Source: Reyranella sp. (GTDB lineage Bacteria; Pseudomonadota; Alphaproteobacteria; Reyranellales; Reyranellaceae). Taken from it: DNA of 64,000 nucleotides. The stretch lies in NCBI RefSeq assembly GCF_004297265.1, contig NZ_SCUT01000009.1:1-64000 (forward strand), in the 5' to 3' direction. The notes below the pieces were generated by a model. That model saw only the letters and a list, made by a program, of their open reading frames with translations. It searched no databases and was not told the DNA's origin. The first letter of the stretch is position 1. Each line of letters begins with the position of its first letter. Positions 7,334-16,303 of this stretch are shown here, in pieces. A program made the translations under genes and the position numbers.

Positions 7334-9005
7334 CTAGACTCCCAGTACGGTTTGAAGGGCGTTGCGGCCGCCGCCGACCTCGGTCTCGCTCAGGGTCTTG
7401 GCGCCCTCGGCGACGGCGCCAGCCATCTGCAACGCCTGCGCCGCCTGGGCCTATCGCTCGCGCGGCGCGAAGCTTTGCCACCACGTCGTCGGCCACGGTG
7501 ATGGCGGCCGGCGCACCGAGCTTGTCGGCGTAGACATCGATGCTCTCGTCGGCGTTCAGTTTGTCGAGCACTTCGGGTCGCGTTGCGGAGATGCTGCCGG
7601 CGAAGGCCCACAACCGCTCGACGGTGCCGAGGTCGGCCGCCTTCTGGGCCTGCGCCAGGATCGAGATCAGCTCGACGTCGAGCGGATAGCCATGCAGTTC
7701 CGGCGGCGGATCGGTGAAAAGGCCGTTCTCGGCCATGATCGTGAAGGTGCGCTGGACCAGCGGCTGCAGCAGGTCATCGTGCAGGTTCTCCAGCACAGGC
7801 CCGAGCATCTGCATCTTCTCCTCGCGACGCGTGCTGATCTCGAGCTGGTTGCGTGGCTGCACGCCCTCCATGTCGGAGATCATCAGGAAGAGGTCCGCGA
7901 AGAACGCCGACTTTATGGCGGCCTGGGTGCGCACAACGAGACGCTCGACCTCGGCGATGGCGCCGGGAGCCGTCTGGTAGAGCGGCCACATCCCCGCTCC
8001 CCTCTCCTGGGTGGTGAAGTAGTTGATGGCGCCGGGCAGCACCGACGAGGCCGAGCCGCGCAGGCTGACATGCGCGCCCATCGGCGGATTCACGTGCTTG
8101 TCGACGGCGTTGTGTTCCCGCTTCTTCAGGATCTGCAGCGACTTCACGTCGGGCAGCGCGTCGTGGCCGGGCCCCTTCGAATAGGCGTCGTTACCGATCG
8201 GCGACCAGCGCGGCGTCAGCGCCGGGAACTGCGAATAGCCGCCGCGGTGGATGAACTCGCCTTCCGCCTGGCCGCCGCCCTCGCGCCAGTAAACCGAGCG
8301 GAACTTCTTGCCCGCCTGGTCGAGCCGGCCCTTCTCGAAGTCGGTGTTGGGCTCGATCATGTGCAGGATCGCGATCTCGGTATCCGCATCGGCGCCGCGC
8401 GCCCGCTCGGCGATCTCGCAAACGCCGTGGCCGGGCCAGCGCTCCTGGATCTGGCGATACGAATACATGAAGCGTCGCGCCAGCGTGTCGACCCGGCCAC
8501 GCCAGTCGAGGCCCAGCCAGTATTCGCCGGTCGACAGCGTGTAGAGGCGGATCACGTCCTCGCGGTCGAACTCGACGATCGCGCAGCCGGTTCCGAATTG
8601 ACCCAGCTCCTCGTACATCGACGGCAACGCCGAGTAGAGATTGCCGGCGTTGAACACCATGCGCATGCGCTCGGCGCATTCGTCGAGCCACACCTTCACC
8701 GGCGTCAGCGACGCCACGCGGCGGTCGGGAATCGAGAGGCGGAACCACGGCCTGGCCGGCGAGGTGACACCCGACATCAGCCCGGCCACCAGGGTCCGCA
8801 ACGCAAAGAGTGCCGTGGGATCGAGGATGGCGGCATTGGCCTGCGCGCCGCGGCCCCCCTGGTTGGGCGAAGTGAAGAACTGGCCGCGCCGCGGATTGAC
8901 GAAGCGCGACAACTCGCGCCAACCCGGCTCCCAGGACTGGCGCTGGCGCTTCAGGACGTTGAGACGGGCGTCGATGTGGCGGCGGAGGGCAGGATCGTGG
9001 GCCAT
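7334..9005 (-). pseudogene. Phage portal (head-tail connector) gene with a 1-base frameshift near its 3' end
   Basis: The first 517 or so codons encode a podovirus-type portal protein: SWEPGWRELSRFVNPRRGQF, LVAGLMSGVTSPARPWFRLS, then VNPPMGAHVSLRG and IKSAFFADLFLMISDM. This protein forms the dodecameric DNA gateway. At about 7450-7451 the frame shifts. The expected ending is present in another frame (AQAAQALQMAGAVAEGAKT, then VGGGRNALQTVLGV) and stops at 7334, just before the next gene. One extra base in a GG/CCC run would explain it. Only about 39 residues are affected, so the protein may still fold, or the shift may be a sequencing error. Confidence 0.8.
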
Positions 9006-9008
9006 TGC

Positions 9009-9247
9009 TCAGGCCCCCAGCATCGTCTTGCCGCTTACGGCGGTCGTGGAAGCAGCGCCGGTGAGGCCGAGGCCGCCGTCGCGATCGTCGAAGCATAGCC
9101 CGCCATCGCAGCGGCGCGCTTCTTCTGCGCCTCCCGCGCCTCTCGCACCGACGGATCGGCCATCGACGGGACGGGATCGGGCGCCGGCGGGAGGGCCAGC
9201 GGTGACATCGGAGGATAAGCGGCCTGTCCGCCACCAAAAATTCCCAA
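9009..9247 (-). pseudogene. Small phage gene upstream of portal, apparently frameshifted
   Basis: The gene starts at a TTG at 9247 with AGGAG upstream and begins MGIFGGGQAAYPPMSP, then REAREAQKKRAAAMAGYASTI. The uninterrupted frame ends at 9035 in an unlikely Ala/Ser/Pro tail. In another frame the sequence continues GGLGLTGAASTTAVSGKTML and stops at 9009, next to the portal start. Small proteins at this position typically end in a Gly/Leu-rich tail of the form TLLG, so the shifted frame looks like the true C-terminus. One missing G in the GCGGCC run near 9072-9078 would account for it. Confidence 0.55.
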
Positions 9248-9384
9248 GGGCGTCTCTCCTGTGAGCGAGCCCTTGAGTTACTGACGAACCGGATTCTGGG
9301 GATGCAAGCGGGAAGTTTTGGGAAGTGGCCGCGACAGCCTTTTAGGCGATAGCGTTCACCCATGCCCGTTTGCGCATCCAGCAA

Positions 9385-10248
9385 CTAGTTCCTGCGTGCC
9401 GGCCTTTCCGATTCGTCCAGCACGAAGCGAATCGGCACTTTCACTCGTACCGGCTGAGGCTTGCCGTTGACAAGATACGGCTGAAATCGCGCAACCTTCA
9501 CAGCCTCGATCGCCGCCTCATCGAGCGCCGGATGACCGGATGATTTTTCCACGACGATGATGCTCGGAAGACCATTCACATCGACAGTCACGTCGATGAG
9601 GGTCGAGCCCTCGTGTCCCGCCTGCCTGGAACCGGCCGGGTAGACCGGTCGAGGCGGCGCAAGAACAGCCAGGGGCAACGCCGGGTGTGTCGCGGGACTG
9701 GCATTCTGCGGTGCTGGCGTGCGCAACGCAGGAGGCAAGATGCGGCCGCTATATTCCTTGACGCAGGTAGCCAGCCGCTTCGTTGCTTCTTCTACGCCGG
9801 CGAGGTTGACGGTGAAGTTGCGCTGGTTTGCGCTGACCTCCAGCGGTCGATCCGATTTCAGTTCCTCGAAGAACTCGGGCGCCGCTCGGAATGTCATCAA
9901 GGTGGGCGTTCTCGCGGTTCCGATGAAGGTGAAGGTGCGCCCGCCGATGGCGAAGGTGGCCGAATAGGTCTCACCGGCCTTCAATCCCCAGCTCGGAACC
10001 TCGGCAGACATCCCCCGGCTGCCGCTGTACCCTTGACCCAGGTACAGAATGAAGCCGTCGGCAAATATCCGTCGGATTCCGCACCCGTCGAACGCCGGGT
10101 TCGTGCCGCGCGTCGTCGCCCGCAACTGCCAAGGTCCCACCTGAGCGACGGAATCCGGAAAAGTGTCGGCACTGGCAGTTCCCACCGCGATGGGCACAAC
10201 AGCCATGGATATGGCCATCGCCGCACGGCAAATACGCCAGAAAACCAT
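9385..10248 (-). CDS. TonB-domain secreted protein carried inside the prophage
   Basis: I start at the ATG at 10248 because it gives a signal-peptide-like N-terminus (MVFWRICRAAMAISMAVVP... ASA). Residues of about 25-170 resemble a secreted beta domain that recurs in the protein at 57420-57914. The last 80 residues form a TonB C-terminal domain: PVYPAGSRQAGHEGSTLIDV, VDVNGLPSIIVVEKSSGHP, LDEAAIEAV and FQPYLVNGKPQPV. There is no N-terminal membrane anchor after the signal peptide and no long Pro/Lys spacer, so a classical ExbB/ExbD-coupled TonB is doubtful. It lies between terminase and portal and has its own terminator upstream, as phage morons do. Confidence 0.75.
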   Translation of the reverse strand: MVFWRICRAAMAISMAVVPIAVGTASADTFPDSVAQVGPWQLRATTRGTNPAFDGCGIRRIFADGFILYLGQGYSGSRGMSAEVPSWGLKAGETYSATFAIGGRTFTFIGTARTPTLMTFRAAPEFFEELKSDRPLEVSANQRNFTVNLAGVEEATKRLATCVKEYSGRILPPALRTPAPQNASPATHPALPLAVLAPPRPVYPAGSRQAGHEGSTLIDVTVDVNGLPSIIVVEKSSGHPALDEAAIEAVKVARFQPYLVNGKPQPVRVKVPIRFVLDESERPARRN

Positions 10249-10424
10249 CGGATGTCTGATGTCGATCCTCCGCACCGCCGGCCGCAACGGTAGCTTGTTC
10301 GGCCACGGCGGTACAACGACACCCGCAGGATAGTATACAAATCCGGATCCAATGCGGGCATGCCGCATCCGCTGTCGCCACAGTCCGACGGCATCGCCTG
10401 CGGCGCGCCGCCTTGGTCGGAGAA

Positions 10425-10471
10425 CTGAAAAGGCCCGCCGCTCCCTCGGAGACGAGGGGAACGGCGGGCCT
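10425..10471 (-). terminator. Intrinsic terminator after terminase gene
   Basis: Downstream of the terminase stop (10579), the ten-base arms AGGCCCGCCG and CGGCGGGCCT form a hairpin with partly paired interior, and on the coding strand a TTTT run follows. This should stop transcription from the terminase gene before the TonB-domain gene, implying separate expression of the latter. Confidence 0.65.
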
Positions 10472-10578
10472 CCAGACATCGTGTCGGCCGATCGATCGGT
10501 CGCCCGGGATGCCTCCCAAATCGCCTCTTCGTGCGACTGGCCTCGACCATGCCAATGCAGTCTGTGTGAGTCCAGCGC

Positions 10579-12177
10579 TCAGAGATCCGTGTGCGGGTCG
10601 TAGTCGGACTCGATCGTGACGGCGGCCGGCGCGCCCGTCCCGCCGACCGTCACGAACCGTGTCTCCTGCGGCAGATCCGCCACCGGATAGGCGAAGGTGA
10701 GCGCGAGACCGTCGGCATTGTCGGGCGAGGCCAGGCCGCGCTTCTTCATGTCCTCCTTCTTCTCGAGCTGGATCGCGTTATGGAGGTTGAAGCCGTATTC
10801 GCGCCCCGTGAGTTCGGCCAACAGCTCGGGATCGTCGGGGATGGCGCCGGTTTTCAGCCAGGCGCGCATCGACGCCCACATCTCGGCAGCCTTGTTGGCG
10901 GTGAGCGGCATGCCGTCGCCCAGAGTATAGCGATCGGCACGGCCGCCGAAATTGACACCGACGACGAGGTGGCCCCCCAGCATCTGGCGCACGCGGTCGA
11001 CGACACCGGCGCCGATGCCGCCCTCGTCGATGAACACCGCCGTCGCGCGATGCCGGATGGCCTGCTCGGCGACTTTGCCCGACAGGACCATTAAATCACC
11101 GACCCGGAGCTTGATCGCGGGGACAGTGCGCGCGTCACGACCGCGCCGGAACCAGATGGTGCTCTGATCGTCGCCGCCGCGCGCGCAATCGACGCCCATC
11201 ACCAGCGGCTGGCGCAGATGGCCTTCAGCTGGGCGCCGCGCGGCTTCCTCTACCGTCTCGCCGTCGATGAACTGCATGGCGCCCCCTCTCGGAAACTCAC
11301 CTTTCACGCGGACGCGGAAGAAATCGCTGTCGTCGCCATAGTCGGCGGCCCAGCGCGCGATCTCGTCCTTGTCGGTGAGCGAGACCTTGCGACCGTCGAC
11401 CTGGTGCCGCTGCCAGCGATGCCGGAAGCGGCCGAAGCATTCGCGGAAGCGGCCGGTGTTGCGCGTCGGATTGCCGGTAGCCAACCACAGGATCTCGGTG
11501 TTGTGGTCGGTCAGAGCACCCTCGATGGTTTCCCAGACCGGATCGGGAATGGCCGAGGCCTCGTCGAAGGCGACGAACAGGCGCCGGCCCTGGTTGTGCA
11601 GGCCGGCGAAAGCCTCGGTGCTGCGCAGACTCCAGGGCACGGCGTCGATGCGCCAGGTCCGCTCGTGCGCGGGCTGCGTGCTGGCGATGGACGTGGCCCC
11701 GATCTCGAACCAGCCGGCGCAGATAGCCAGCCGCAGCCACTTGGTGAGTTCGGGCCAGGTCTTGGTCTTGAGCTGCGTCGCGGTGTTGGCCGTCACGACC
11801 CCGCGCGTGTCGCGGAAGGTGGCGAGTGCCCAGACGATGATCCACGCCACCAGCGCCGACTTGCCGACACCATGGCCCGAGGCGACGGCGACGCGGATCG
11901 CGGCGGAGGCGCTGTCGAGGGACCGCCCGATCTCCTGAAGCACCTCACGCTGCCACAGCTCAGGCCCCGCGTCCTTCGCCAGCACCGTCCCCGCCTCGCC
12001 CCAGGGGAAGGCGAACAGCACGAAACCAAGCGGATCGTGCGCATAGGTCCCGATCTCGACAGCCAGGGGATCGAGGGCGGCGGCCTGCGAGAAGGATGGG
12101 GAATCCGGAACGTCGGCCACGATCTGGGTTCTGATGGACCGGATTCTGCGTTTGCAAGGAGAAAGCACATCCTCCAA
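10579..12177 (-). CDS. terL: Phage terminase large subunit
   Basis: This packaging motor protein has an ATPase domain with Walker A (ASGHGVGKS, residues 99-107) and Walker B ([12 protein letters not shown]205-E206), a coupling motif (WLATGNPT), and an RNase H-like nuclease domain beginning [12 protein letters not shown] with D330. The start is uncertain: the longest frame opens at TTG 12177 behind GGGGGA, while a GTG at 12120 gives 513 residues beginning [12 protein letters not shown]. Either start lies close to leuC on the other strand. No small terminase subunit gene is found to its right, where one would be expected. Confidence 0.88.
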   Translation of the reverse strand: MEDVLSPCKRRIRSIRTQIVADVPDSPSFSQAAALDPLAVEIGTYAHDPLGFVLFAFPWGEAGTVLAKDAGPELWQREVLQEIGRSLDSASAAIRVAVASGHGVGKSALVAWIIVWALATFRDTRGVVTANTATQLKTKTWPELTKWLRLAICAGWFEIGATSIASTQPAHERTWRIDAVPWSLRSTEAFAGLHNQGRRLFVAFDEASAIPDPVWETIEGALTDHNTEILWLATGNPTRNTGRFRECFGRFRHRWQRHQVDGRKVSLTDKDEIARWAADYGDDSDFFRVRVKGEFPRGGAMQFIDGETVEEAARRPAEGHLRQPLVMGVDCARGGDDQSTIWFRRGRDARTVPAIKLRVGDLMVLSGKVAEQAIRHRATAVFIDEGGIGAGVVDRVRQMLGGHLVVGVNFGGRADRYTLGDGMPLTANKAAEMWASMRAWLKTGAIPDDPELLAELTGREYGFNLHNAIQLEKKEDMKKRGLASPDNADGLALTFAYPVADLPQETRFVTVGGTGAPAAVTIESDYDPHTDL

Positions 12178-12200
12178 GTTCCCCCAAAGCAGGACAGGTC

Positions 12201-13613
12201 ATGACGGCGCCGTATCCACGCACCCTCTACGACAAGATTTGGGACGCACATGTCGTCGAGCGGCTGGGCGGGCGGACATGCGTGCTCTATGTGGACCGAC
12301 ACCTGCTCGACGAGGTGCACAGCCCGCAGGCCTTCGATGGGTTGCGGCGTGCCGGGCGTCCGGTGCGGCGGCCCGCCGCGACGCTTGCCGTCGTCGATCA
12401 CAATGTCCCCACCGAAGGCCGACGCAACGGTATCACGGAGCCGAAGTCGCGGGCGCAGGTCGCCGCGCTGGAAGCCAATGTCGCGTCGTTCGGCGTGCCC
12501 TACATACCGTTGCTCGACGAACGCCAGGGCATCGTCCACGTGATCGGGCCCGAGCTCGGCTTCTCATTGCCAGGACAGACCATCGTGAGTGGCGATTCTC
12601 ATGCCTCCACGCACGGGGCCTTGGGCGCGCTCGCCTTCGGCGTTGGCGCATCGGAGGTCGAACAGGTACTGGCGACGCAGACGCTGGTGCAAGAGAAGGC
12701 ATGCAACATGAAGGTCGAGGCGACGGGCGGCCTGCCCTTCGGCACCTCGGCCAAGGACCTGGCGCTCGCGATCGTCGGACAGGTCGGCGCGGCGGGCGGC
12801 AGCGGCCATACGATCGAATTCTGCGGAGACACGATTGCGTCGCTCGACATGGCCGGCCGTATGACGGTGAGCAACATGGCGGTCGAGATGGGGGCTCGCG
12901 CGGGCCTGATCGCGCCCGACGAAGCGACCTTCGCCTATGTGCGGGGCCGCGAGCGGGCGCCCGAAGGTGGCGCGCTCGACCACGCCATCCAGTGGTGGCG
13001 TACCCTGCCCTCCGATGCCGGCGCATCGTGGGACCGGGTAACGACGATCGACGCCACACAAATCGCCCCGATGGTGACGTGGGGGACCAACCCCGAGACA
13101 GCACTGGCGATCACCGGCGCCGCGCCCGATCCGGACGACGAGCTCGATCTCCAGCGCCGCACCCAACGCCGGCGCATGCTCGACTATATGGGACTGATAC
13201 CGGGGCAGAAGCTCGCCGGCCTGAAGGTCGATGCCGTCTTCATTGGCTCATGCACCAACGGGCGCCTCGAAGACATCCGCGCTGCCGCGAGCGTGCTACG
13301 AGGCCGCAGGGTGGCGCCCGGCGTGCGAGCGCTTGTCGTTCCAGGATCCGGGCTCGTGAAACGGCAGGCGGAAGAAGAAGGGCTCGACCGCGTGCTCATC
13401 GACGCGGGCTTCGAATGGCGACAGCCTGGCTGCTCGATGTGCCTTGCCATGAACCCGGACCGGTTGTCGCCCGGACAGCGCTGCGCCAGCACGTCGAACC
13501 GCAACTTCGAGGGACGCCAGGGAGCGGCGGCCCGCACCCACCTCGTTTCGCCAGCCATGGCGTCGGCCGCTGCGGTGATGGGCGCCTTGGTCGACGTGCG
13601 GGAGCTGGCCTGA
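12201..13613 (+). CDS. leuC: 3-isopropylmalate dehydratase large subunit
   Basis: This 470-residue protein isomerises 2-isopropylmalate to 3-isopropylmalate in leucine synthesis, using a 4Fe-4S cluster. It shows [38 protein letters not shown] and the cluster cysteines C351 (GSCTNGR), C411 and C414 (CSMC). Length matches the family. AGGACAGGTC precedes the ATG. The small subunit gene leuD, normally adjacent, is not found in this window: the next gene is an unrelated ORF on the opposite strand. It begins 23 bases from the end of the prophage structural module. Confidence 0.92.
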   Translation: MTAPYPRTLYDKIWDAHVVERLGGRTCVLYVDRHLLDEVHSPQAFDGLRRAGRPVRRPAATLAVVDHNVPTEGRRNGITEPKSRAQVAALEANVASFGVPYIPLLDERQGIVHVIGPELGFSLPGQTIVSGDSHASTHGALGALAFGVGASEVEQVLATQTLVQEKACNMKVEATGGLPFGTSAKDLALAIVGQVGAAGGSGHTIEFCGDTIASLDMAGRMTVSNMAVEMGARAGLIAPDEATFAYVRGRERAPEGGALDHAIQWWRTLPSDAGASWDRVTTIDATQIAPMVTWGTNPETALAITGAAPDPDDELDLQRRTQRRRMLDYMGLIPGQKLAGLKVDAVFIGSCTNGRLEDIRAAASVLRGRRVAPGVRALVVPGSGLVKRQAEEEGLDRVLIDAGFEWRQPGCSMCLAMNPDRLSPGQRCASTSNRNFEGRQGAAARTHLVSPAMASAAAVMGALVDVRELA

Positions 13614-13619
13614 ACGTGT

Positions 13620-13889
13620 CTAGACGGGCGGCGTGACGTCGATCTCCTCGAGATATTCGATCTCGCGCTCGTAAGTCATGTCTCCGATGGCGAGACCGAT
13701 GCTGACCATTGCGTCATCGACATCATCACCGGTCACGGCGTACTTGGCCGCTAGCTTATCCAGCACCGCCCGAATCTCGGCCTCGGCGCCCAGCCGGTCG
13801 CGCTCCAGAATATCCAGCCGCTCCCGTGGATCCGTTGGGCCGACCAAATACTTGGTGAAATCGTCAAGGAGTGTACGTGCCGTTTCCAT
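13620..13889 (-). CDS. Hypothetical acidic protein
   Basis: This 89-residue protein begins METARTLLDDFTKYLVGPTD and contains ERLDILERDRLGAEAEIRAV and a C-terminal YEREIEYLEEID. It is helical and acidic with no Cys, signal peptide or membrane segment. I do not recognise a family. It converges on leuC with only six bases between the stops. Upstream, a seven-base inverted repeat (13895-13916) places its ribosome binding site in a stem. Confidence 0.55.
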   Translation of the reverse strand: METARTLLDDFTKYLVGPTDPRERLDILERDRLGAEAEIRAVLDKLAAKYAVTGDDVDDAMVSIGLAIGDMTYEREIEYLEEIDVTPPV

Positions 13890-13894
13890 TCTTC

Positions 13895-13916
13895 ACTCTC
13901 CGTCCTGTTGGAGAGT
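13895..13916 (-). promoter_or_regulatory. Hairpin that would mask a ribosome binding site
   Basis: On the minus strand, ACTCTCC and GGAGAGT form perfect seven-base arms around an eight-base loop. The 3' arm contains the GGAG Shine-Dalgarno sequence located about eight bases before the ATG at 13889. Pairing would hide the site. Whether it regulates translation, for example by temperature, is unknown. Confidence 0.35.
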
Positions 13917-13974
13917 CAACTCCTGGGCGCTGTGGTTGTTGCGTGACCGCGCCTCGCTGGTGACAAAAATGTCA

Positions 13975-13998
13975 CAAAAAGGGGCCCGAGAGGGCCCC
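13975..13998 (-). terminator. Intrinsic terminator of the stress-protein operon
   Basis: GGGGCCC and GGGCCCC form a hairpin at 13981-13998 with a four-base loop. On the minus strand a run of T follows (AAAAA on plus, 13976-13980). It lies 25 bases beyond the stop of the general stress protein gene. On the plus strand TTCTTCT follows, so it might also act weakly in that direction. Confidence 0.7.
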
Positions 13999-14022
13999 TT
14001 CTTCTCCAGAATTTGGCGCCGC

Positions 14023-14610
14023 TCAGCCCGGCCAGTTGGCACGCATGCGGTCGATCTCGGCCTGGCTCGGACGATACGGTGGGGCCTTGGGATCGAAGCT
14101 CTTCCAGCCGGCAGCGCGATATTCTGCGCCGCGCGCCATCGGGTCGATTGGGCTCGACGCAGCAAGGATCGCCTCAATACGCGCCGCATCGCCGTCCGGT
14201 ACGCGCGCAGTGACAAGCGTTCCGCCACGCCGCACGGCTTCCGAGTAGACCTCGGCGTGGTCGCGGTCGGTGCCGGCATCGGCGAGCGCACCCACGATTC
14301 CGCCAGCGGCCGCGCCACCCGCCGCGACGGCGGCGGTCGAGGCGAGCCAACCCGCGGCCACGACAGGACCGAGGCCCGGGATTGCCAACATGCCGAGGCC
14401 TGCCAGGAGCCCTGCGCCCGCGCCGACAGCGCCACCAATACCGGCACCGGCCGCTGTCTTGTTCACGTCGTCGACATCGGCGTACTCGGCGCTGACGTAC
14501 TTGTTGGCCACGATGCTCACGTCGCTGCTCGGGACACCCGCCCGCTCCACTGCATCGACGGCCGCACGTGCCTGGGCATAGCTGTCATAGGCTCGGCTTA
14601 TGGTCTTCAT
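14023..14610 (-). CDS. General stress protein 17M-like domain protein
   Basis: This 195-residue protein begins MKTISRAYDSYAQARAAVDA and VERAGVPSSDVSIVANK, the pattern of the general stress protein 17M-like (YflT-type) fold, in which a ferredoxin-like domain scans for dipping between signals. The middle (about 50-110) is an Ala/Gly-rich hydrophobic stretch (AAGAGIGGAVGAGAGLLAGL), as in glycine-zipper proteins that associate with membranes. The C-terminus (GGTLVTARVPDGDAARIEAI) closes the domain. It follows the EF-hand gene by 20 bases, has AGGAGG upstream, and is followed by a good terminator. Confidence 0.7.
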   Translation of the reverse strand: MKTISRAYDSYAQARAAVDAVERAGVPSSDVSIVANKYVSAEYADVDDVNKTAAGAGIGGAVGAGAGLLAGLGMLAIPGLGPVVAAGWLASTAAVAAGGAAAGGIVGALADAGTDRDHAEVYSEAVRRGGTLVTARVPDGDAARIEAILAASSPIDPMARGAEYRAAGWKSFDPKAPPYRPSQAEIDRMRANWPG

Positions 14611-14630
14611 GGTCGTGTTCCTCCTCGCGG

Positions 14631-15089
14631 TTACTGATTGGCTGTGACGACGTTGCCCTTGTAGTCCACGGCAACCTCGACCGACTTGCCGCCCTGCTGG
14701 GCGGTGCCACGCCAGATGCCGTCAGCGTCCTTCTTGAGCCCCGTCACGCCGTCCATGCCCTGAGCAATGATGCGATCCTTCGCCTGCCCCTCGGTGAAGG
14801 AGTTGGAGCCCTTCAGGGGCGCACCCGCATCGGCCTTCTTTGCCTTGTAGGCGTCGGCCTTGCAGGCGTTCATGAACTCGCCCTGCGTAATCGTACCTTC
14901 CGTCGCGACCGTCATGCCGGCAACGCGCATAAACGAGATGTAACGGATGGCCTCACCTCCCGAGACGTTGCCGTCGCTGTTGGCGTCGGCCTTCTTCCAC
15001 ATGTCCTGGCACTCGGCGTCCGTGGCGGCGAATGCGGGGGCGCTGACAGCCCACGCCGCGATGGCCGCAAGGGCACACATCTTCTTCAT
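14631..15089 (-). CDS. Secreted EF-hand protein
   Basis: This 152-residue protein has a signal peptide (MKKMCALAAIAAWAVSAPAFA) and one canonical calcium-binding EF loop, D35-A-N37-S-D39-G-N41-V-S43-G-G-E46. Its C-terminal 40 residues (GIWRGTAQQGGKSVEVAVDY) resemble a small PepSY-like beta-hairpin domain. It is likely periplasmic. It is first in a two-gene unit with the general stress protein. GGAGG stands before its ATG. Calcium binding is predicted from the loop; the cellular role is unknown. Confidence 0.7.
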   Translation of the reverse strand: MKKMCALAAIAAWAVSAPAFAATDAECQDMWKKADANSDGNVSGGEAIRYISFMRVAGMTVATEGTITQGEFMNACKADAYKAKKADAGAPLKGSNSFTEGQAKDRIIAQGMDGVTGLKKDADGIWRGTAQQGGKSVEVAVDYKGNVVTANQ

Positions 15090-15254
15090 TTCTTCGTTCC
15101 TCCAAGATGGAGCTGATCAAGTCAGCCGCCGCTTCAACGGGCCGCGCGCGAATGGTTGCGGTACGCCAGCGAACGGCTCGGCTTTTGCTGCAACTTCGAC
15201 TGGACGTGCCGCGTTATCTCCGGGAGCGACACGAGATTCAGCCCGAGGAATGCC

Positions 15255-15593
15255 ATGACCAAGACGGAACAGCTCATGCAGGAGCGCGACGACCTGAAGG
15301 CGAAGATCGCGAGCGCCGGAAAAACCGGCGGGGCATCGAAGCGCGAGACATCGGATCTCAAGATGATGGAGCAGGAACTCCTGGCGCTCGAGCAGCGCAT
15401 TGCCCGGGAAGAGACGGGCAAAGCCAGCGCTTCCGGCAATAAGCCGGCCTCCCTGGCCGAGAAGATGGACAAGAAGCTGGATGCCGCTCTCAAGGACAGT
15501 TTCCCGGGGTCCGATCCTGTATCGTTCATCGAGGCCACTCCCGTCCAGCCCGGCGACGAGTCGCTCACCGCAGTGAAAGCCGGTAAACGCTGA
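15255..15593 (+). CDS. Hypothetical coiled-coil protein with SFPGSDP motif
   Basis: I start at the ATG at 15255 (GAGGA six bases upstream), giving 112 residues. The N-terminal half is a coiled coil (TEQLMQERDDLKAKIASAG, MMEQELLALEQRIAREE). The C-terminal half has LDAALKDSFPGSDPVS, a short motif frequently seen at the ends of small alphaproteobacterial proteins of unknown function. It is transcribed divergently from the EF-hand gene. No enzymatic motif is visible. Confidence 0.6.
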   Translation: MTKTEQLMQERDDLKAKIASAGKTGGASKRETSDLKMMEQELLALEQRIAREETGKASASGNKPASLAEKMDKKLDAALKDSFPGSDPVSFIEATPVQPGDESLTAVKAGKR

Positions 15594-15839
15594 TCGCTCC
15601 CCGATCGAATGCAGGTCCCGGCAGACAATGACCGGCGCGGCATAATCGGGCAGGCCTTGCTCCAGCGTCTTTGCCCGCAACCCGTGCGCCAACACGTTCC
15701 GGATCATTCCAGGCCCTGGCCCGCGCGTGTACAGCACAGAACCATGTCGACCACGCCGCCCCTTGCCGCCAGCTGGGGCGGCGTGGACGCGGTTGAGTTG
15801 CTCGCGGCTCATGGCGCCCGCTTTTCACGCTCCTCGACC

Positions 15840-16291
15840 GATTGACGAGCACGACGCCGTCCCTGTCGAGCACGAGCGGTAGCGGTCCGCCTGGAAATCG
15901 CAAGATCGATCGGCACTGTCGCATCTCTAACTTCTGCACAACCCACGGCATCACGAACCACAACGATCCCAACGCAGCTGGGACGAGGGCGCCGACAAGG
16001 GCGGTCATCCTGTCGTCTGCCACCATGAACACGAGAATGTAGGTGTCGGCTGCGAGGCCAGTCATGAGGGGCAGTAGAGCCCAGGTCATGAGCCTGGAAG
16101 CCAGGTCAAGGAAGAAACCGCGAGTGACGCGACGGGTCTCCTGCAGCCAGGGTCTCGAAGCGCTGATTGAATACGGCGATAAGCTGGAAGCCCATGATCG
16201 CCTGAACGCCCGGCAGAACCATGCGAGCCTCGTCGGTCGCGTGGGTTGCTTCCTCTTCGAGACTCTCGCGATGCTCCTGCTGGGCGTTCAT
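15840..16291 (-). pseudogene. DUF6328 membrane protein gene, internally deleted
   Basis: The N-terminus (16291-16106) reads THATDEARMVLPGVQAIMGF and QLIAVFNQRFETL, and a second frame (from about 16150 to about 15850) reads TRGFFLDLASRLMTWALLPL and GLAADTYILVFMVADDRMTA, then LGSLWFVMPWVV. Both halves match DUF6328, a predicted multi-pass membrane family, but the roughly 40 residues that should lie between them are missing and the halves are in different frames. This indicates an internal deletion with frameshift. The first frame stops in 12 unrelated residues. The downstream border of the remnant is uncertain. Confidence 0.65.
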
Positions 16292-16303
16292 CGGGTCAGC
16301 AGA

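Noticed and set aside
7446-7454. Programmed frameshifting at the portal gene
   Set aside because: No slippery heptamer is seen, the shifted frame has a TAG immediately upstream, and a single inserted base explains the pattern better.
7362-9098. A plus-strand frame of over 570 codons across the portal gene
   Set aside because: It is antisense to the portal gene and has the composition of a GC-rich shadow frame.
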